Assembly: GCA_017470005.1 (NCBI GenBank)
Contig: JAFUFH010000083.1
Location: 1 to 42,399, forward strand
DNA: 42,399 nucleotides
Reading direction: 5' to 3'
Source of the DNA: Bacilli bacterium
GTDB lineage: Bacteria; Bacillota_I; Bacilli_A; RFN20; CAG-288
In this document: positions 7,502 through 17,203 of the stretch, one piece after another
Numbering within the stretch: position 1 is the first letter of the stretch
How the letters are laid out: the number at the start of each line of letters is the position of its first letter
Notes under the pieces: model-generated
What the model saw: only the letters and a program-made list of their open reading frames with translations
Databases searched by the model: none
What the model was told of the DNA's origin: nothing
Program-made: the position numbers and the translations under genes

Positions 7502-10500
7502 TTAATACAAGGAAGAGGTCGTAATCTTCTTTCCGTTATCGCTGACAGCAAGCTTAGATCCTGTTTCGATAAACCAAGTCTTGTTCTTATAAGTTTGCTC
7601 GACCTTAGAAATCTCATAGAAATCGGATTCGGAATAAGTGGAGAAATATTTATTTTCTACCTTATCCATCATATCTTGGAATTCGATAGAAGTAGAGATG
7701 ACAGAAGCATTCAGAGTCAAATCGATGGTGATGATACCGATGATTTCTAAGACCTGACCAGAGATAGCAATGGATTTTAATTCACCTTGGTTTTCACTGT
7801 TATCGGTGTGAGTGATATCCACAGAGACATCATTTCCTAAAGAGATGATAGCAATACCTAAATCGATACTAGATAGATCTACGCCAAGATGGAAGGTCTT
7901 ATTTCCTTCATTATAAGCCATCGTTTTGATGAGTTTTTCTGGATAGATGGCAGTACCCATGATGCCACCTTTGTCTTCTTTCTCTTCACTGGTAGCAGAA
8001 GAATTGATGGCTCCTTCAATTTGAGCGACTGCATAATTCTTAACGGCACCCACTCCCTTTAAAAGACTTTCTTCTTTTTCAAAATTGAGGGCCATGCCTA
8101 AGATATAGTAACCAAAGTGCTTCAGTAATTCGCTAGCTCTGACGTGAAGAATGACATTATTGCTATTGCTATAATGCTTATAAATCAAGCAATCCTCATC
8201 TTGAGGTCTAATAAAGAACTGCGTATAAGTTCCTTCTCCATCGGTAGGAGTAATCTTGATATAAGCGGTGACATCGGCTTTCTTATTCTTATCTCCAGGA
8301 ACGACATGAATCGAAGCTTGTAAATCAGCAGTAACATCGCTGAGGACCGGTAAATCTACTTCAAGATTACCGCTGATATTAAAGTCCGTATTTTCAGTGG
8401 TATTCAAGGTTAAATCTACCATCAAAGGTAAGAAATCAAAGTTGATGTAAGAGAAGCTAGAAGTGAATAAAGTGGAGGGTTTATAGTCGGGATCATAATC
8501 ATTGAGAGTGATACTTCCTGATAAGATCTTTGTACTGGAAAGACTTAAGTTGGAAATATCTGCTCCGGTGATGCCATTGTTTTCATCGTAATTGACGGTG
8601 AGAGTAAAAGCACCATCTCCTTTTAATCCAATCGCGTGATTATAGATAGATAAAGAGATTTGATTGGGAGTAGATAGAAGAATCGATTCCATATAATCAT
8701 CAAAGAATTTGGTGTAATCCTCTACTTTGACATCTCCGGTATTGGCAAGTCTTAAAATCTCTAAAATGGGTTGTAAATACTGATATAAGAGATTGCTCTC
8801 TTGGATATGAAGGAGAGAACTTAAGGCTTCACCGATGGTAGCGGAACCCATCTCTAATCCTAAATAATTGGAAGAATTCTTAGAGCGGTACATCGCATAA
8901 GTCTTGTTGGACATATCCATTCCGTTATAAGAAGGATTGTTGTGAACAAAGTCTAAGATAGGATCATAAGAGTTTCTATCGATATCGATGACAATAGATC
9001 CCATATACATGGAATTGGGATAATCGAATTGGACTTTACCATCAATGTCAATATATTTAGAAGCATTCTCTAAATCCTCAATTCTCATATCCAAATCGAC
9101 TTGATATTGTAAAGAAGAAGAAAGGATATCGAATAAACCGGTGATGAAGATATTTAAATCTTTCACTTCTTTTCCATCAAAAGAAGAAAGATCAAAATCT
9201 CCACCCATATAGCTCATATCCAATGGGGAGACATAATCTTTTAAGTTTAAGGTTAAAGAGATGGTCAAGTTCTTATAAGAGAAACCAGACACATCTAAGG
9301 AGAGGAATTCTCCGCTGGTATCAAAAGCGATAGCGATGGTTCCAAAGTGACTATCTAAAGAGAGAGAAGCGGTGTTTAAGATAGCGACAAATTTGTCATC
9401 ACTGCATAAAACGTTATCGGTAGAAATCAAATTCGTAATCGAATCTAAGTCAATTCCACCAGCGATAGTGAAAAGAGAAGAAAGAGAATCTAAAGCCCCA
9501 GTGAAATCACTGGTGTCAACTGCATCCTTTCCTTTCCATGCTTCCATGCCATCTAAGATAGCATGATAGATTGCGCCTGTCTCATCCGAGGAGACATATT
9601 CTTTTAAGATATGATCTAAAGAGAGATAGTTATTATTCCCGATTCTTCTAATATCGATATAGTGATTATGATTGTTGACAATAGTAGAGACAGAAGCCGC
9701 AAATTCTAAAGAAGTCAAATCTTCTTTGGAAGAGACTTGAGAGAGATCTAGAGTAGCTTCTCCCATAAAGGAGGTGTTGACATCATTATCTTTTTCATAG
9801 ATATCGACACTGAAATCAAAAGATCCTTTCTTGCTATCCAAATAAGGATAAATCTCGGAGACTACAGGAAGGATTCCGTTGTAATTTCCGTAATTCTCTT
9901 TGTCGATAGCGATTCTCTTTTCTGCGGTCAAATCTTCCAAAGTCAAAGTGATATTGATAACATCGTTAGCGATAGGAAGAGATAAGACTTCTATCTTTTC
10001 AATTTGAATCTTTTCTTGATCGACAAAAGAGATCTTCACTTGCATCTCTTTCTCTTCGCTTGTAAGACCAAAAGCCTTGCTCGATAAAGAGATGCCTAAT
10101 TCTGTTCCATCTTCATTAGCATGAATCGCGGTGATAAAATCTCCATAAACAGAATAATCTCCATGTAAGATTTTATAAATGGAAGTATCACTATCAAAGA
10201 AAGAACCGACCTTTTCTAGTGCGGTAGTAGCTTCTATTGTAGATGTCTCTTTTCCTAAAGTGGAGATGAGATCCGAGATATTTGCTTGATCGATGAAGCC
10301 TTTGATTCCTTCATTGACATTGACATAGATTCTCTCATTATCGTAAGTGACAAGAGCAGAACCTTTGACATAATCACTTCTTTCTTCGGAAAGAGAAGCT
10401 TGAACAAAAGGAGTATCTTCACTCAAATCAGCAGAGATATCTAATCCTACTTTCTTATTCCCTTCACGGAAATCTTCCCCGCGGATAGAGACATCGACAG

Positions 10501-11338
10501 CGACATCAAATTTCTTCTCTTTGGCCATATTGACCAAGGTGAGAAGGAAAGGATCTAAACCATCTAAATTGATATCGTTTTGTGTCTCTAAAATCGAGGT
10601 AGCAAGAGAAGAGACATGACTCACCTTAGCATCCCCATCCAAAGAGAGGGAAAGAGGTTCTTTTCCTTCTCTTTCCATCACCAAAGGAGTCGGAGTATTA
10701 ATCGAAGTTAAATCAAAGTGAGAATCACTTTCTAAGACAACATTTCCGTACTTGGTGGTGAAATCAAATTGATAACTATCTTCGATCTTCTTTTCAATGG
10801 CCGTCTCTACGCTGTTTTCGACTTCTCCTAAAATATCGTTGACGGTGGAAAGTAAATCTTCATTCGCCATTGCGCTAGTGGAGAACGTAGGAAGAGAGGA
10901 TAAGATGTAAAAGATATCCCCTAGTGTATCCATATGACAATAATAGATTTTGTTGTCATAATGGACAGAGACTCTCTCTTCATCTACAGACATCAAAAAG
11001 GATCCTTGCACCGTATCATATTGAAGGTCAAAAGCACCAGAGAGACGAGAGATAGGATGATTTCCTTCATAGGCTTCAATATAATTGACGGCAAGATTGC
11101 TTGCGTGAAGGGATAAAGGTTTATCTCCAAGACCATCTAAAGTTAAATAGAAGTGATCAAAACAGATGGAAGCGGAGTCAAAAAGGTTAGCAAAAAGCTC
11201 TTCCTTATCGGAAGTCGATTGTTTTTCATCGATGAAGATATCCCCTTCATATTGCTCTCTTTGCGTAGAGATAGAAGAGCAAGAGGACAAAGAGAGCGAG
11301 AGGAGAAGAAGAGGAAGGAAGAGCTTTTTTGCTTTCAT
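7502..11338 (-). CDS. Giant lipoprotein, paralog of the upstream gene, function unknown
   Basis: A 1278-aa protein with a lipoprotein signal (MKAKKLFLPLLLLSLSLSSC; lipobox LSSC, Cys about residue 20), so it is anchored outside the cytoplasmic membrane. The body has few charged clusters and many alternating hydrophobic beta-strand patterns, with segments such as LSLDVSGFSYKNLTISLTL recurring in variant form every 250-300 residues. This suggests repeated beta-rich domains. It shares domain order and blocks (LDGLDP, KKFD, KEDKGGI, DLSSID) with the 1398-aa product just upstream, which is evidence for tandem duplication. No SD is obvious; it follows the upstream stop by about 12 nt and is probably coupled. 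I do not recognise the family. Confidence 0.85.
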   Translation of the reverse strand: MKAKKLFLPLLLLSLSLSSCSSISTQREQYEGDIFIDEKQSTSDKEELFANLFDSASICFDHFYLTLDGLGDKPLSLHASNLAVNYIEAYEGNHPISRLSGAFDLQYDTVQGSFLMSVDEERVSVHYDNKIYYCHMDTLGDIFYILSSLPTFSTSAMANEDLLSTVNDILGEVENSVETAIEKKIEDSYQFDFTTKYGNVVLESDSHFDLTSINTPTPLVMEREGKEPLSLSLDGDAKVSHVSSLATSILETQNDINLDGLDPFLLTLVNMAKEKKFDVAVDVSIRGEDFREGNKKVGLDISADLSEDTPFVQASLSEERSDYVKGSALVTYDNERIYVNVNEGIKGFIDQANISDLISTLGKETSTIEATTALEKVGSFFDSDTSIYKILHGDYSVYGDFITAIHANEDGTELGISLSSKAFGLTSEEKEMQVKISFVDQEKIQIEKIEVLSLPIANDVINITLTLEDLTAEKRIAIDKENYGNYNGILPVVSEIYPYLDSKKGSFDFSVDIYEKDNDVNTSFMGEATLDLSQVSSKEDLTSLEFAASVSTIVNNHNHYIDIRRIGNNNYLSLDHILKEYVSSDETGAIYHAILDGMEAWKGKDAVDTSDFTGALDSLSSLFTIAGGIDLDSITNLISTDNVLCSDDKFVAILNTASLSLDSHFGTIAIAFDTSGEFLSLDVSGFSYKNLTISLTLNLKDYVSPLDMSYMGGDFDLSSFDGKEVKDLNIFITGLFDILSSSLQYQVDLDMRIEDLENASKYIDIDGKVQFDYPNSMYMGSIVIDIDRNSYDPILDFVHNNPSYNGMDMSNKTYAMYRSKNSSNYLGLEMGSATIGEALSSLLHIQESNLLYQYLQPILEILRLANTGDVKVEDYTKFFDDYMESILLSTPNQISLSIYNHAIGLKGDGAFTLTVNYDENNGITGADISNLSLSSTKILSGSITLNDYDPDYKPSTLFTSSFSYINFDFLPLMVDLTLNTTENTDFNISGNLEVDLPVLSDVTADLQASIHVVPGDKNKKADVTAYIKITPTDGEGTYTQFFIRPQDEDCLIYKHYSNSNNVILHVRASELLKHFGYYILGMALNFEKEESLLKGVGAVKNYAVAQIEGAINSSATSEEKEDKGGIMGTAIYPEKLIKTMAYNEGNKTFHLGVDLSSIDLGIAIISLGNDVSVDITHTDNSENQGELKSIAISGQVLEIIGIITIDLTLNASVISTSIEFQDMMDKVENKYFSTYSESDFYEISKVEQTYKNKTWFIETGSKLAVSDNGKKITTSSLY

Positions 11339-11350
11339 ATTTTTTTATTT

Positions 11351-14300
11351 TTAGTCGTTTTCTTTATTGATGTTCACTTCAGGAACCACAACATCATCGA
11401 TGCTGATTTCGCTAGGATTCTCTAAAGTGTTGTTATCTTCAACAGAGATATAGTAATAAGAACCGTGTCCCATGAATTCTTGATGATAGAGTTGTTCTAC
11501 CTTGTCAATGACATAGTAGTTCTTATTCTCCATTTGAGAGTCATAGTAGGCTTTGTAGGCTTGTTTGGTTTCTAAGAGAGCGAATGGCTCACTCTTTTCC
11601 ATAGCGATATCCACAGAGATAGAAGCAAGAGAAGCGACAGAAACTACTTTACCCGTGATACCAAAGCCAGTGAGAGAGTTTTCATCATGTGTGACATAGG
11701 CTTTCAAGAGATTTCCAAGATGGATACCTTTGACACCCACATCGATGCTAGATAAGTCGAGGGCAAGAGAGAAGATACCCTTCTTTTGTTGCTCATCTAA
11801 ATAGGTGTGACCACTCTCTTTGACATTGATGAGATTCTCAGGAAGAATCGCGCTTCCTAAGATACCACCCTTATCTTCTTTGACTTCTTCACTCTCTTCT
11901 TCGCTAGAGGTAGAACCTAAAGCGGATAAGTCTAAATTATCTAAAGCGGAGACAAGGAGAGTCTTGACAGGGATGATCTTGCTAGAAGCGATATCGGCAG
12001 AGAAGTTAAGACCTTCACCTAATAAGTAATAACCGATGTGCTTGATGAGTTCATCGCTAGTGACATACTTCATGGTAGTCTTCACTTTTGCTAAGTTATG
12101 TTTGACAATCAAGAAGTCTTTATCCACAGAATCATAGAAGAATTCAGTGCTATAGGTTTGATGATAATCGCTCAAGCGGAGATAGACATCGAAAGTTGTC
12201 TTCTCTCCATTCTCGCCAGGATTGACATTCAAACCGAAGTAGATATTGGTGTAGAAGTCATCGATGACAGGGATAGAGACACGCAAGTGACCATCCATGG
12301 TGAAGGTTTGTTTATCGGTGGAATTAAGACCCAATTTGATGAAGAGAGGGAGATCATCCATAGAGATGTATCCCACTTCATTCATCGGGTATTCCACACC
12401 GTGGAATTCCTCTTCATAATCGACAAGAGAAGCTTCTAAGGAGAATTCTTTTCCTAACAATTCTAAGCCAGTGACAGAGAGTCCTTTGATGACACCCTTC
12501 TTTTCTTCTTCGACGACCTCATATCCATAAGCGACAGAGATTTTCACTTCCCCACCGTTTTCGGTGAGTCCTAAAGCATCGGTATTGAGATAGATATCCA
12601 AAGATTGATTGGTGATATCGATCTTGTTGATCAAATCGAGATTGAGAATCTTGAAGTAATCATAATCGCCAGAGATCATGTCAGAGAGAGGGAGAGAAGA
12701 GGTGGCGTTAGAGAGAGAATGGATGAGTCTATAGAGAAGGTTGGTTTCATTGATAGAAGTGACCGTATCGATGGTGGAGGAGATAGTAGAACCATATAAG
12801 GCCACACCGATCTTATTGACTGCAGCATTGACAGGCGTTCCATCGCTATTTTCGTGAGTGTAGAGAGCATAGAGTCTAGGAGCACTCTCTTCTCCTTGGA
12901 CACTCTTATCGTTATAAGCGAATTCGATGACAGGATCATAATTGTTCTCATCGATATCGGCGACAATCTTACCTTGATAGATAGAATTCTTGATATCGAA
13001 TTGAGCTTTACCATCGATAGAGATACCGTATTTGGATTTATCTAAAGCATCGCTCATATTGGCCTTTAAGGAGATCGCGTATTGTTGTTTTTCGCTGGTG
13101 ATGAGATTGAAGATTCCAGAGGCCATATAGTGGAAGTCTGTAACTTCGGTTCCTTCAAATTCGCTCTTATATTCTTCTGCGCTCTTGCTTTGACCAAAGT
13201 AAGGAATCTCATAATAGCTGTGATAAGAAGTCTTGTCATAGTTAAGATTCATGGAGAAGACATAATCTTTATATTCGACACCAGTGATAGAGACGCTTAA
13301 GAACTTCTCTTCGCTAGAATCCAAAGCCAATTCAATGGTACCAAAGCCTAAATCGATGATGGAGGTGTTGACCTTTAAGATGAGAGTATCTTCATCGCTT
13401 GAGGGAGAGACAGAGAAGAACTTTTCTAAGTTTTCAATGTTAAGTCCGTCAGAGACAGAGAAGATGGTGGAGATCTTATTTAAGACGGTATTTAAGGCAG
13501 TAGATTCACTACTCTCATCGCTTTGTGCGCCCTTATCATTCATCTGAGCCACACCCGTCATGACGGCGTTGATGATAGAACCTAATTCTTCATCTTTCAT
13601 GCTCTCTTTTAAGACATCGTCATAAGCGACATAGGTAGTGCCATCGATCTTTCTAGCATCGATATAGTGGTCAACATTCTCTACCTTAGTATGTGCGGTG
13701 AAAACGGCATCTAAGGGTAAGTTATTCTCTTCTAAGGAAATATCTTTGATAGAGGATAAATCCGCAGCGATAGTGCCATCTAAGGAGTGAGAATAAGCAA
13801 GCTTGTTGTTTCCGATGGTGATGTCATAGGAGAGAGCAAATTTCTTCTCGTTGACAATCTTCATCAGGGATCCGATAAATCCTAAAGCACCATTGTAAGT
13901 GTAAGAATAATTGTCTTGGTTGATCTCTTTGAAGGAGTGACCATCATTATTTTGTAAGCCGATTTCGACAGAGAACTTGTTGTTACCAAAGAGGATATTG
14001 CTCACTTTTGCTTTGTAGAATTGAAGAGGAGTTTCAGGAGAATAGAAGAGTTCGACTTTGATGCAATCTTCTTTGCTCTCTTCTTGTCCTTCTTCTAACT
14101 TGTTGAGTCCTAAAGCGACATTAGAGATATATAAAGTGACATGGCTTCCATCGGTGTTGGTCTCTAATCCTTTTAAGAATTGATCATAGACGCTGTAATC
14201 GCCTTGTAACATCTTAGAAAGAGCGCTGTCTCCTAAGAACTTAGCAGCGACTTCGGCGACATTGATGGCATCGCTTGCGCCAGATTCACTTCCTAAGATA

Positions 14301-15547
14301 TCCATCAAATCGCTGACAGAAGTGTAATCAAGATATCCTTTCTCATGTCCGTTGACATCGATATAGGTTCTATTTCCGGTGAAGGTAGCCATGACATTTC
14401 CTTTGACATAGCTATCATTTCCATTTTCGTTGATGGCAGCTTGAACCACCATGGAATCACCTTTATTCTTCAAATCATCGAAGTCGGCGCTGAGACGGAT
14501 AGAAGCGTTCTTTTCTTCTTCCTCTCCTCTTTGAATTCCTAAGTTGACATAACCGTCAAATTTCTTGGTCTTAGCGATATCAAAGATGGTGATAAGAAGA
14601 GGATCTAAGCCATCTAAGTTTGCGGCAGTAGAGGCATCAAAGTCTTGTAAGGTATTCGTGACAAGATTGTTATTTAAGTCTTGTTCACCTGTAGCGTTGA
14701 GCAAGATTTTTAATGTCATATCATCACTGACTTTGATGGATAATTCTGCTTCCACCCCTTTGAAAGTTAATTCTGGAGTCGCATAGAGAGTGATATCTCC
14801 ATAGGTAGTAGCAAAGGTGTAAGAATAACCATCATCTAACACTTTCTCTTCGGCGTTGGTGATGGCATTTTCCATCTCTCCTAAGATATCCGAGACGGTA
14901 TCTTTGGTGGATTTCTTATTGGGATTTTCTGTCTCTTCTTTGCTAGAGAAGGTGTTCATCAATGCACCTAAATCAAAATTATTGGTGATGACAGCAACCA
15001 TATCTCCTAAAGTATCCATATCTAAGAAATAATAGCCGTCTCTATATTTGACAATCGCTCTTTCATTAGAAGCATAAATCGTAGCATTTTCAGCAACGAT
15101 AGGAGCGCTAGCGGAGATATGAGCACTTCCTTGCTCTAAATCTCCGTAACGAACGGAGATATTTCCGGCAAATTTAGAAGAGAGATCCACATTTCCCTCA
15201 ACAAGAGTGGAATCCAAATAATTGATGGCAAGGTAATCGGAATAGATTCCGATACCTTTGCCTTCTTGGAAGCCGGAGATCTCCGCATTCAAAGAATTCA
15301 ATTTCAAAGAAGCGGAGCCTAAGATATTTCCTAAGAATCTCTCTTGTTTGCTTTCCACATAAGGATCTTCTTGTGTGGGTGTAGCTCCTTCATCGTGATT
15401 GAGGGCAAAAGAGACACTATAACTCGTTCCTGTAGAGATAGAAAGAGATAATAATGCAAGTGTCGCAATAGTGGTAATAGATGTCTTAACACCACCAGTA
15501 GCTCCCACCTTTGCTGCGGTAGTGAATAAATTTCTTTTCATTTTCAT
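11351..15547 (-). CDS. Giant secreted protein, paralog of the downstream lipoprotein
   Basis: A 1398-aa protein with a long N-terminal hydrophobic segment (about residues 22-48, ITTIATLALLSLSISTGT) that looks like an export signal or anchor but has no lipobox. The body repeats the same beta-strand-rich modules as the 1278-aa lipoprotein: LDGLDPLLITIFDIAKTKKFDG, HYIDARKIDGTTYVAYDD and KEDKGGILGSAILPENLI have direct counterparts there. The start has a clear SD (AAGGGGGA) that lies inside the end of the upstream gene, and its ATG overlaps that gene's stop as ATGA. It is cell-surface or secreted; its role is unknown. The two proteins may form one extracellular assembly. Confidence 0.85.
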   Translation of the reverse strand: MKMKRNLFTTAAKVGATGGVKTSITTIATLALLSLSISTGTSYSVSFALNHDEGATPTQEDPYVESKQERFLGNILGSASLKLNSLNAEISGFQEGKGIGIYSDYLAINYLDSTLVEGNVDLSSKFAGNISVRYGDLEQGSAHISASAPIVAENATIYASNERAIVKYRDGYYFLDMDTLGDMVAVITNNFDLGALMNTFSSKEETENPNKKSTKDTVSDILGEMENAITNAEEKVLDDGYSYTFATTYGDITLYATPELTFKGVEAELSIKVSDDMTLKILLNATGEQDLNNNLVTNTLQDFDASTAANLDGLDPLLITIFDIAKTKKFDGYVNLGIQRGEEEEKNASIRLSADFDDLKNKGDSMVVQAAINENGNDSYVKGNVMATFTGNRTYIDVNGHEKGYLDYTSVSDLMDILGSESGASDAINVAEVAAKFLGDSALSKMLQGDYSVYDQFLKGLETNTDGSHVTLYISNVALGLNKLEEGQEESKEDCIKVELFYSPETPLQFYKAKVSNILFGNNKFSVEIGLQNNDGHSFKEINQDNYSYTYNGALGFIGSLMKIVNEKKFALSYDITIGNNKLAYSHSLDGTIAADLSSIKDISLEENNLPLDAVFTAHTKVENVDHYIDARKIDGTTYVAYDDVLKESMKDEELGSIINAVMTGVAQMNDKGAQSDESSESTALNTVLNKISTIFSVSDGLNIENLEKFFSVSPSSDEDTLILKVNTSIIDLGFGTIELALDSSEEKFLSVSITGVEYKDYVFSMNLNYDKTSYHSYYEIPYFGQSKSAEEYKSEFEGTEVTDFHYMASGIFNLITSEKQQYAISLKANMSDALDKSKYGISIDGKAQFDIKNSIYQGKIVADIDENNYDPVIEFAYNDKSVQGEESAPRLYALYTHENSDGTPVNAAVNKIGVALYGSTISSTIDTVTSINETNLLYRLIHSLSNATSSLPLSDMISGDYDYFKILNLDLINKIDITNQSLDIYLNTDALGLTENGGEVKISVAYGYEVVEEEKKGVIKGLSVTGLELLGKEFSLEASLVDYEEEFHGVEYPMNEVGYISMDDLPLFIKLGLNSTDKQTFTMDGHLRVSIPVIDDFYTNIYFGLNVNPGENGEKTTFDVYLRLSDYHQTYSTEFFYDSVDKDFLIVKHNLAKVKTTMKYVTSDELIKHIGYYLLGEGLNFSADIASSKIIPVKTLLVSALDNLDLSALGSTSSEEESEEVKEDKGGILGSAILPENLINVKESGHTYLDEQQKKGIFSLALDLSSIDVGVKGIHLGNLLKAYVTHDENSLTGFGITGKVVSVASLASISVDIAMEKSEPFALLETKQAYKAYYDSQMENKNYYVIDKVEQLYHQEFMGHGSYYYISVEDNNTLENPSEISIDDVVVPEVNINKEND

Positions 15548-16668
15548 AAGTTACATTTCCCCCTTAGGTATGTTGCCATCTTCGTCTCGTCTAAACTGTG
15601 CCTTTCTCCAAACTCTTCATTGGGTTTTGGAGGTTTGACTTCTCTTCCTTGTTCATCTAGGAAAGGAGTAGAGGAAGTGAAGTAATAGGTGTAATCATCT
15701 CCCGTACACTGCGCTTTCACGCCCATGGTTTTGGCGATGTATTTGGAGATAGAACGAACATAATTCAGTTCTAGATTCTCGCTCATATGGTATTCAAAGT
15801 CCGCACTTTGGAAGGCGGGTAGAGCAGAGAGTGAACCTGTCATTTGCATCTGAGCAGCCATCTCTCTGAATCCTGCGACATTCTCGCTAGACATGTGAAC
15901 CTGTATGAGATATCCATCCCCTTCTTTCTGGATGGATGCTTCTTCCATAGTGGATGCATCGAAGTTGAATCCCGTAAATCCCATCTCTTGAATGGAATAG
16001 TCTTTTTCGTTGACATCATAGGAAGCAAATTTTCGGTTCGATCCATCTTTTTCGGTGTGAAGCTTGTAGAAAGGAGAACAGAGTTTTCCTCTCAGCTGAA
16101 TCATTTCATCATAAGTTTTAGAATCATCTTCTTTGCCTTCCCAATCTTTCGGATATTGCCCGTTATAATTGTGAATGCTTCCATCTTTGTAATCGTAATA
16201 TCGATCTGAAGTGTGAACCATAGAAGAGTTAGAGATGTTCTGAGAGAAGTACATATCTGGTCCAAAATAGAGAAGAGCTTCTACATCTTGTTTGACATTG
16301 ACACCCGCTTTGACATTGACTACTTGCTGAGTGTAAGCGTAAGTGTAAGGTGACTGATACAGTTTGTAATAAGAGGTGTTAATGGCAAGAGCGGCTCTTG
16401 CTTTGACATCTCTTGTCTTCAAATTGACATCATTCATATCTTCAATCTCTGAACAAGAGAGATAATCGTATCCTTTGAAGTAGAGAGAATAATCATTTTC
16501 TTTCCCAGAGATACCAAACAAAGAATACAAGAAATATCCTGCTCCTGCTCCTATTCCCAAAGAGAGAACAATGACAAGAGACAGAGAGACAATCTGTTTT
16601 GGTGTTTTCCGATAAGTATTGATACGTTCCGCTTTTCTAGGACCGTGTTGTATTACATTTTCAGCCAT
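15544..16668 (-). CDS. Membrane-anchored extracellular protein, first gene of the giant-protein operon
   Basis: A 374-aa protein with one transmembrane segment near the N-terminus (KQIVSLSLVIVLSLGIGAGAGYFLYSLFG) after a basic cytoplasmic stretch, and a large outside domain with no motif I recognise. The frame is open to a GTG at 16722, but a promoter-like pair (16702-16729) would start transcription inside that extension, so the ATG at 16668 is chosen. The stop overlaps the next gene by 4 nt, which implies translational coupling. It could anchor or chaperone the two giant proteins encoded after it; that is inference from the operon only. Confidence 0.8.
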   Translation of the reverse strand: MAENVIQHGPRKAERINTYRKTPKQIVSLSLVIVLSLGIGAGAGYFLYSLFGISGKENDYSLYFKGYDYLSCSEIEDMNDVNLKTRDVKARAALAINTSYYKLYQSPYTYAYTQQVVNVKAGVNVKQDVEALLYFGPDMYFSQNISNSSMVHTSDRYYDYKDGSIHNYNGQYPKDWEGKEDDSKTYDEMIQLRGKLCSPFYKLHTEKDGSNRKFASYDVNEKDYSIQEMGFTGFNFDASTMEEASIQKEGDGYLIQVHMSSENVAGFREMAAQMQMTGSLSALPAFQSADFEYHMSENLELNYVRSISKYIAKTMGVKAQCTGDDYTYYFTSSTPFLDEQGREVKPPKPNEEFGERHSLDETKMATYLRGKCNL

Positions 16669-16701
16669 GTTTTGGTAATTTTGTCCGTTATACTTTGTAA
16701 A

Positions 16702-16729
16702 AGTATAAAGATAAAAATACACATGTAAA
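16702..16729 (-). promoter_or_regulatory. Candidate promoter of the giant-protein operon
   Basis: On the minus strand TTTACA (16724-16729) and TATACT (16702-16707) are 16 bp apart. The predicted start near 16695 leaves a short leader before the ATG at 16668. Confidence 0.45.
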
Positions 16730-16756
16730 ATATTATTTGTTCAAACAGTTATTCCT

Positions 16757-16850
16757 AAAAACTATTTGAAAAACAACAATAGTTTTGTAAGACAAACGAT
16801 TCTTTTTTGTTTAATATCATATTGTTTGAATTTAAAACTATTTGGAAAAA
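16757..16850. repeat. Three AAAACTATT-type boxes upstream of the giant-protein operon
   Basis: AAAACTATTTG occurs at 16758-16768 and 16834-16844, and an inverted copy CAATAGTTTT lies at 16777-16786. The first and inverted copies form a small dyad. They sit 30-120 bp upstream of the candidate promoter and could be sites for a regulator. The region is very AT-rich, so chance recurrence is possible. Confidence 0.35.
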
Positions 16851-17203
16851 AACAAACAAAAAAGACGAAATGTAAAAACGGAAAAGTCTCGATAAATGCT
16901 CAAACATAAGGATTTTCATCCCATTCGATGGATTTACTTTCTTTATGCTACGTTCTTTTTTTTCTCACTCTTTATATTGTGATTGTAAATAAATCCTATT
17001 TCTTGATTCTTTTGTCTTTTCCCAAAAGAAAAGTGACTACAAATCTCGGTCACTAGAAAAGCATTTGATTCTTTAAAATCATGCCAAAATCAAAGCCATT
17101 TTTAATGACTTCACCAAAGGTGTATTATTGTAACAATAGCCTTTCTTATGGAATCTCAATTTTTATACTTTGCTCTTTAAAACCACATTAGCTAACAATC
17201 CAA
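16851..17203. other. AT-rich intergenic stretch without a recognisable gene
   Basis: About 350 nt between the giant-protein promoter region and the end of ATPase copy 2. I see no open frame of useful length, no tRNA-like fold and no convincing terminator. A short CACC-TTT-GGTG hairpin is near 17113-17123 but has no T run. Confidence 0.5.
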
